A stretch of DNA of 5,951 nt from NCBI GenBank assembly GCA_903882345.1, contig CAIRWO010000135.1, positions 1-5,951 of the forward strand, in the 5' to 3' direction. The notes under the pieces are model-generated. The model searched no databases and was not told where the DNA came from. It worked only from the letters and a program-made list of their open reading frames with translations. Positions within the stretch are counted from its first letter, which is position 1, and the number at the start of each line of letters is the position of its first letter. Origin of the DNA: Candidatus Omnitrophota bacterium (GTDB taxonomy: Bacteria > Omnitrophota > Gorgyraeia > Gygaellales > Profunditerraquicolaceae). Below are positions 4,993 to 5,951 of the stretch, in pieces. A program made the translations under genes and the position numbers.

Positions 4993-5951
4993 ATGTTCAA
5001 TACTATTCCTGAAATATTGGAAGATCTGAAAAACGGCAAAATGGTAATTGTCGTTGATGACGCTGACCGGGAAAATGAAGGTGATCTGGTGATGGCCGCT
5101 TCTTTTGCCCGGGCAGAAGACATAAATTTTATGGCTAAGTTCGGCCGTGGCCTGATTTGCGTGCCTATGGAAGAAGAAAAACTAAATTTCCTTGACTTGC
5201 AGCCGATGCTAAACCAGAAGGCCAGGGATCCTTTTTCTACCGCCTGGATGATTTCCGTGGATGCGGCAGCCGGTATAACAACCGGTATTTCAGCTTATGA
5301 CCGTGCTCATACCATCGGTGTGCTTATAAATCCCCAGAGCAGGGCTGAAGATTTGATCCGGCCGGGGCATATCTTTCCTTTAAAGGCCCGTAAGGGCGGG
5401 GTGCTGGTGAGGGCGGGCCATACCGAGGCAGCAGTGGATATGATGAAGCTGGATGGGATTTATCCTGCCGGGGTAATCTGCGAGATCATGAACGAAGACG
5501 GTACGATGGCCAGGCTTCCCCAGTTGTTTGAATTTTCCCTCCGGCATAAATTAAAGATCTGTTCTATCGAGGACCTTATTGAATACCGCCGGCGTTCCGA
5601 AAAACTCATCGAAAGATTATCAGAAACCCGCCTGCCTACCGAAAGCGGCGTATTTAAATTAGTTTTATATAGAGACCTTACAAATAATCAGGTGCATGTT
5701 GCTTTAGTTATGGGTGATTTAGGCAGCGCAGGCGTACTTGTGCGCGTGCATTCCGAATGCCTTACGGGTGATGTATTCGGATCATTGCGCTGTGATTGCG
5801 GCCGGCAATTAAAGAAGGCGATGCAGATGATTGAAAAAGAAGGTAAGGGAGCGATCATCTATATGAATCAGGAAGGCCGCGGTATCGGGCTGGCCGATAA
5901 GATCAAAGCCTATGTTTTGCAGGATCAAGGCTTGGATACTGTCGAAGCCAA
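4993..5951 (+). CDS. ribBA: RibBA: 3,4-dihydroxy-2-butanone 4-phosphate synthase / GTP cyclohydrolase II (3' truncated by window)
   Basis: This bifunctional enzyme supplies both branches of riboflavin synthesis. The RibB half makes dihydroxybutanone phosphate from ribulose 5-phosphate; the RibA half opens GTP. Translation from 4993 is open for 319 codons to the window edge. RibB (about residues 1-200) shows DDADRENEGD (22-31) with the metal-binding glutamates, SVDAAAGITTGISAYDRAHTI (88-108), RPGHIFPL (123-130) and GHTEAAVD (142-149). RibA (from about 205) shows VHSECLTGDVFGSLRCDCG with zinc cysteines C256, C267 and C269, then NQEGRGIGL (292-300). Family members are about 400 residues, so roughly 80 residues lie beyond the window. 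Both active sites look intact as far as visible. A good Shine-Dalgarno sequence and an FMN riboswitch precede it; other riboflavin genes may follow outside the window. Confidence 0.97.
   Translation, partial: MFNTIPEILEDLKNGKMVIVVDDADRENEGDLVMAASFARAEDINFMAKFGRGLICVPMEEEKLNFLDLQPMLNQKARDPFSTAWMISVDAAAGITTGISAYDRAHTIGVLINPQSRAEDLIRPGHIFPLKARKGGVLVRAGHTEAAVDMMKLDGIYPAGVICEIMNEDGTMARLPQLFEFSLRHKLKICSIEDLIEYRRRSEKLIERLSETRLPTESGVFKLVLYRDLTNNQVHVALVMGDLGSAGVLVRVHSECLTGDVFGSLRCDCGRQLKKAMQMIEKEGKGAIIYMNQEGRGIGLADKIKAYVLQDQGLDTVEA

Overview
The window is dense bacterial chromosome: three transcription blocks and one rich regulatory intergenic region. All genes are housekeeping genes. I see no mobile element, CRISPR array, tRNA or rRNA. 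The gene order (ftsK end, rodZ, rimO, pgsA, pgpA, then cinA-type pncC and thpR) and the moderate GC content fit an uncultured diderm lineage such as Candidatus Omnitrophota. This assignment is an inference from gene order and protein style, with modest confidence.

Block 1 (1-3681, plus strand) is a tightly packed operon. It holds the C-terminal end of the FtsK DNA translocase, a RodZ-like cytoskeletal membrane protein, the radical-SAM enzyme RimO (ribosomal protein S12 methylthiolation), PgsA and PgpA. Gaps are 4-7 bases, and two junctions are ATGA overlaps. PgsA and PgpA catalyse consecutive steps (CDP-diacylglycerol to phosphatidylglycerophosphate to phosphatidylglycerol). The operon therefore links chromosome segregation, cell shape, ribosome modification and membrane lipid synthesis.

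Block 2 (3703-4757, minus strand) is a two-gene operon convergent with block 1. A stand-alone CinA C-terminal domain (NMN deamidase PncC) is followed, through an ATGA overlap, by ThpR (RNA 2',3'-cyclic phosphodiesterase). From memory, many bacteria carry these genes co-directionally between pgsA/pgpA and recA, so the block looks inverted here.

The intergenic region 4758-4992 is the most informative part. Two near-consensus sigma-70-type promoters point away from each other and share overlapping -35 boxes. The minus-strand promoter would start transcription exactly at an ATG of pncC, predicting a leaderless mRNA. The plus-strand promoter would start at the first base of an FMN riboswitch (RFN element). 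That riboswitch has a clear intrinsic terminator and a competing 10-bp antiterminator pairing. A 25-bp AT-rich palindrome lies over the pncC promoter.

Block 3 (4993 to the window end, plus strand) is ribBA, the bifunctional entry enzyme of riboflavin synthesis. It is cut by the window edge. Feedback is expected: FMN closes the aptamer and terminates the ribBA transcript.
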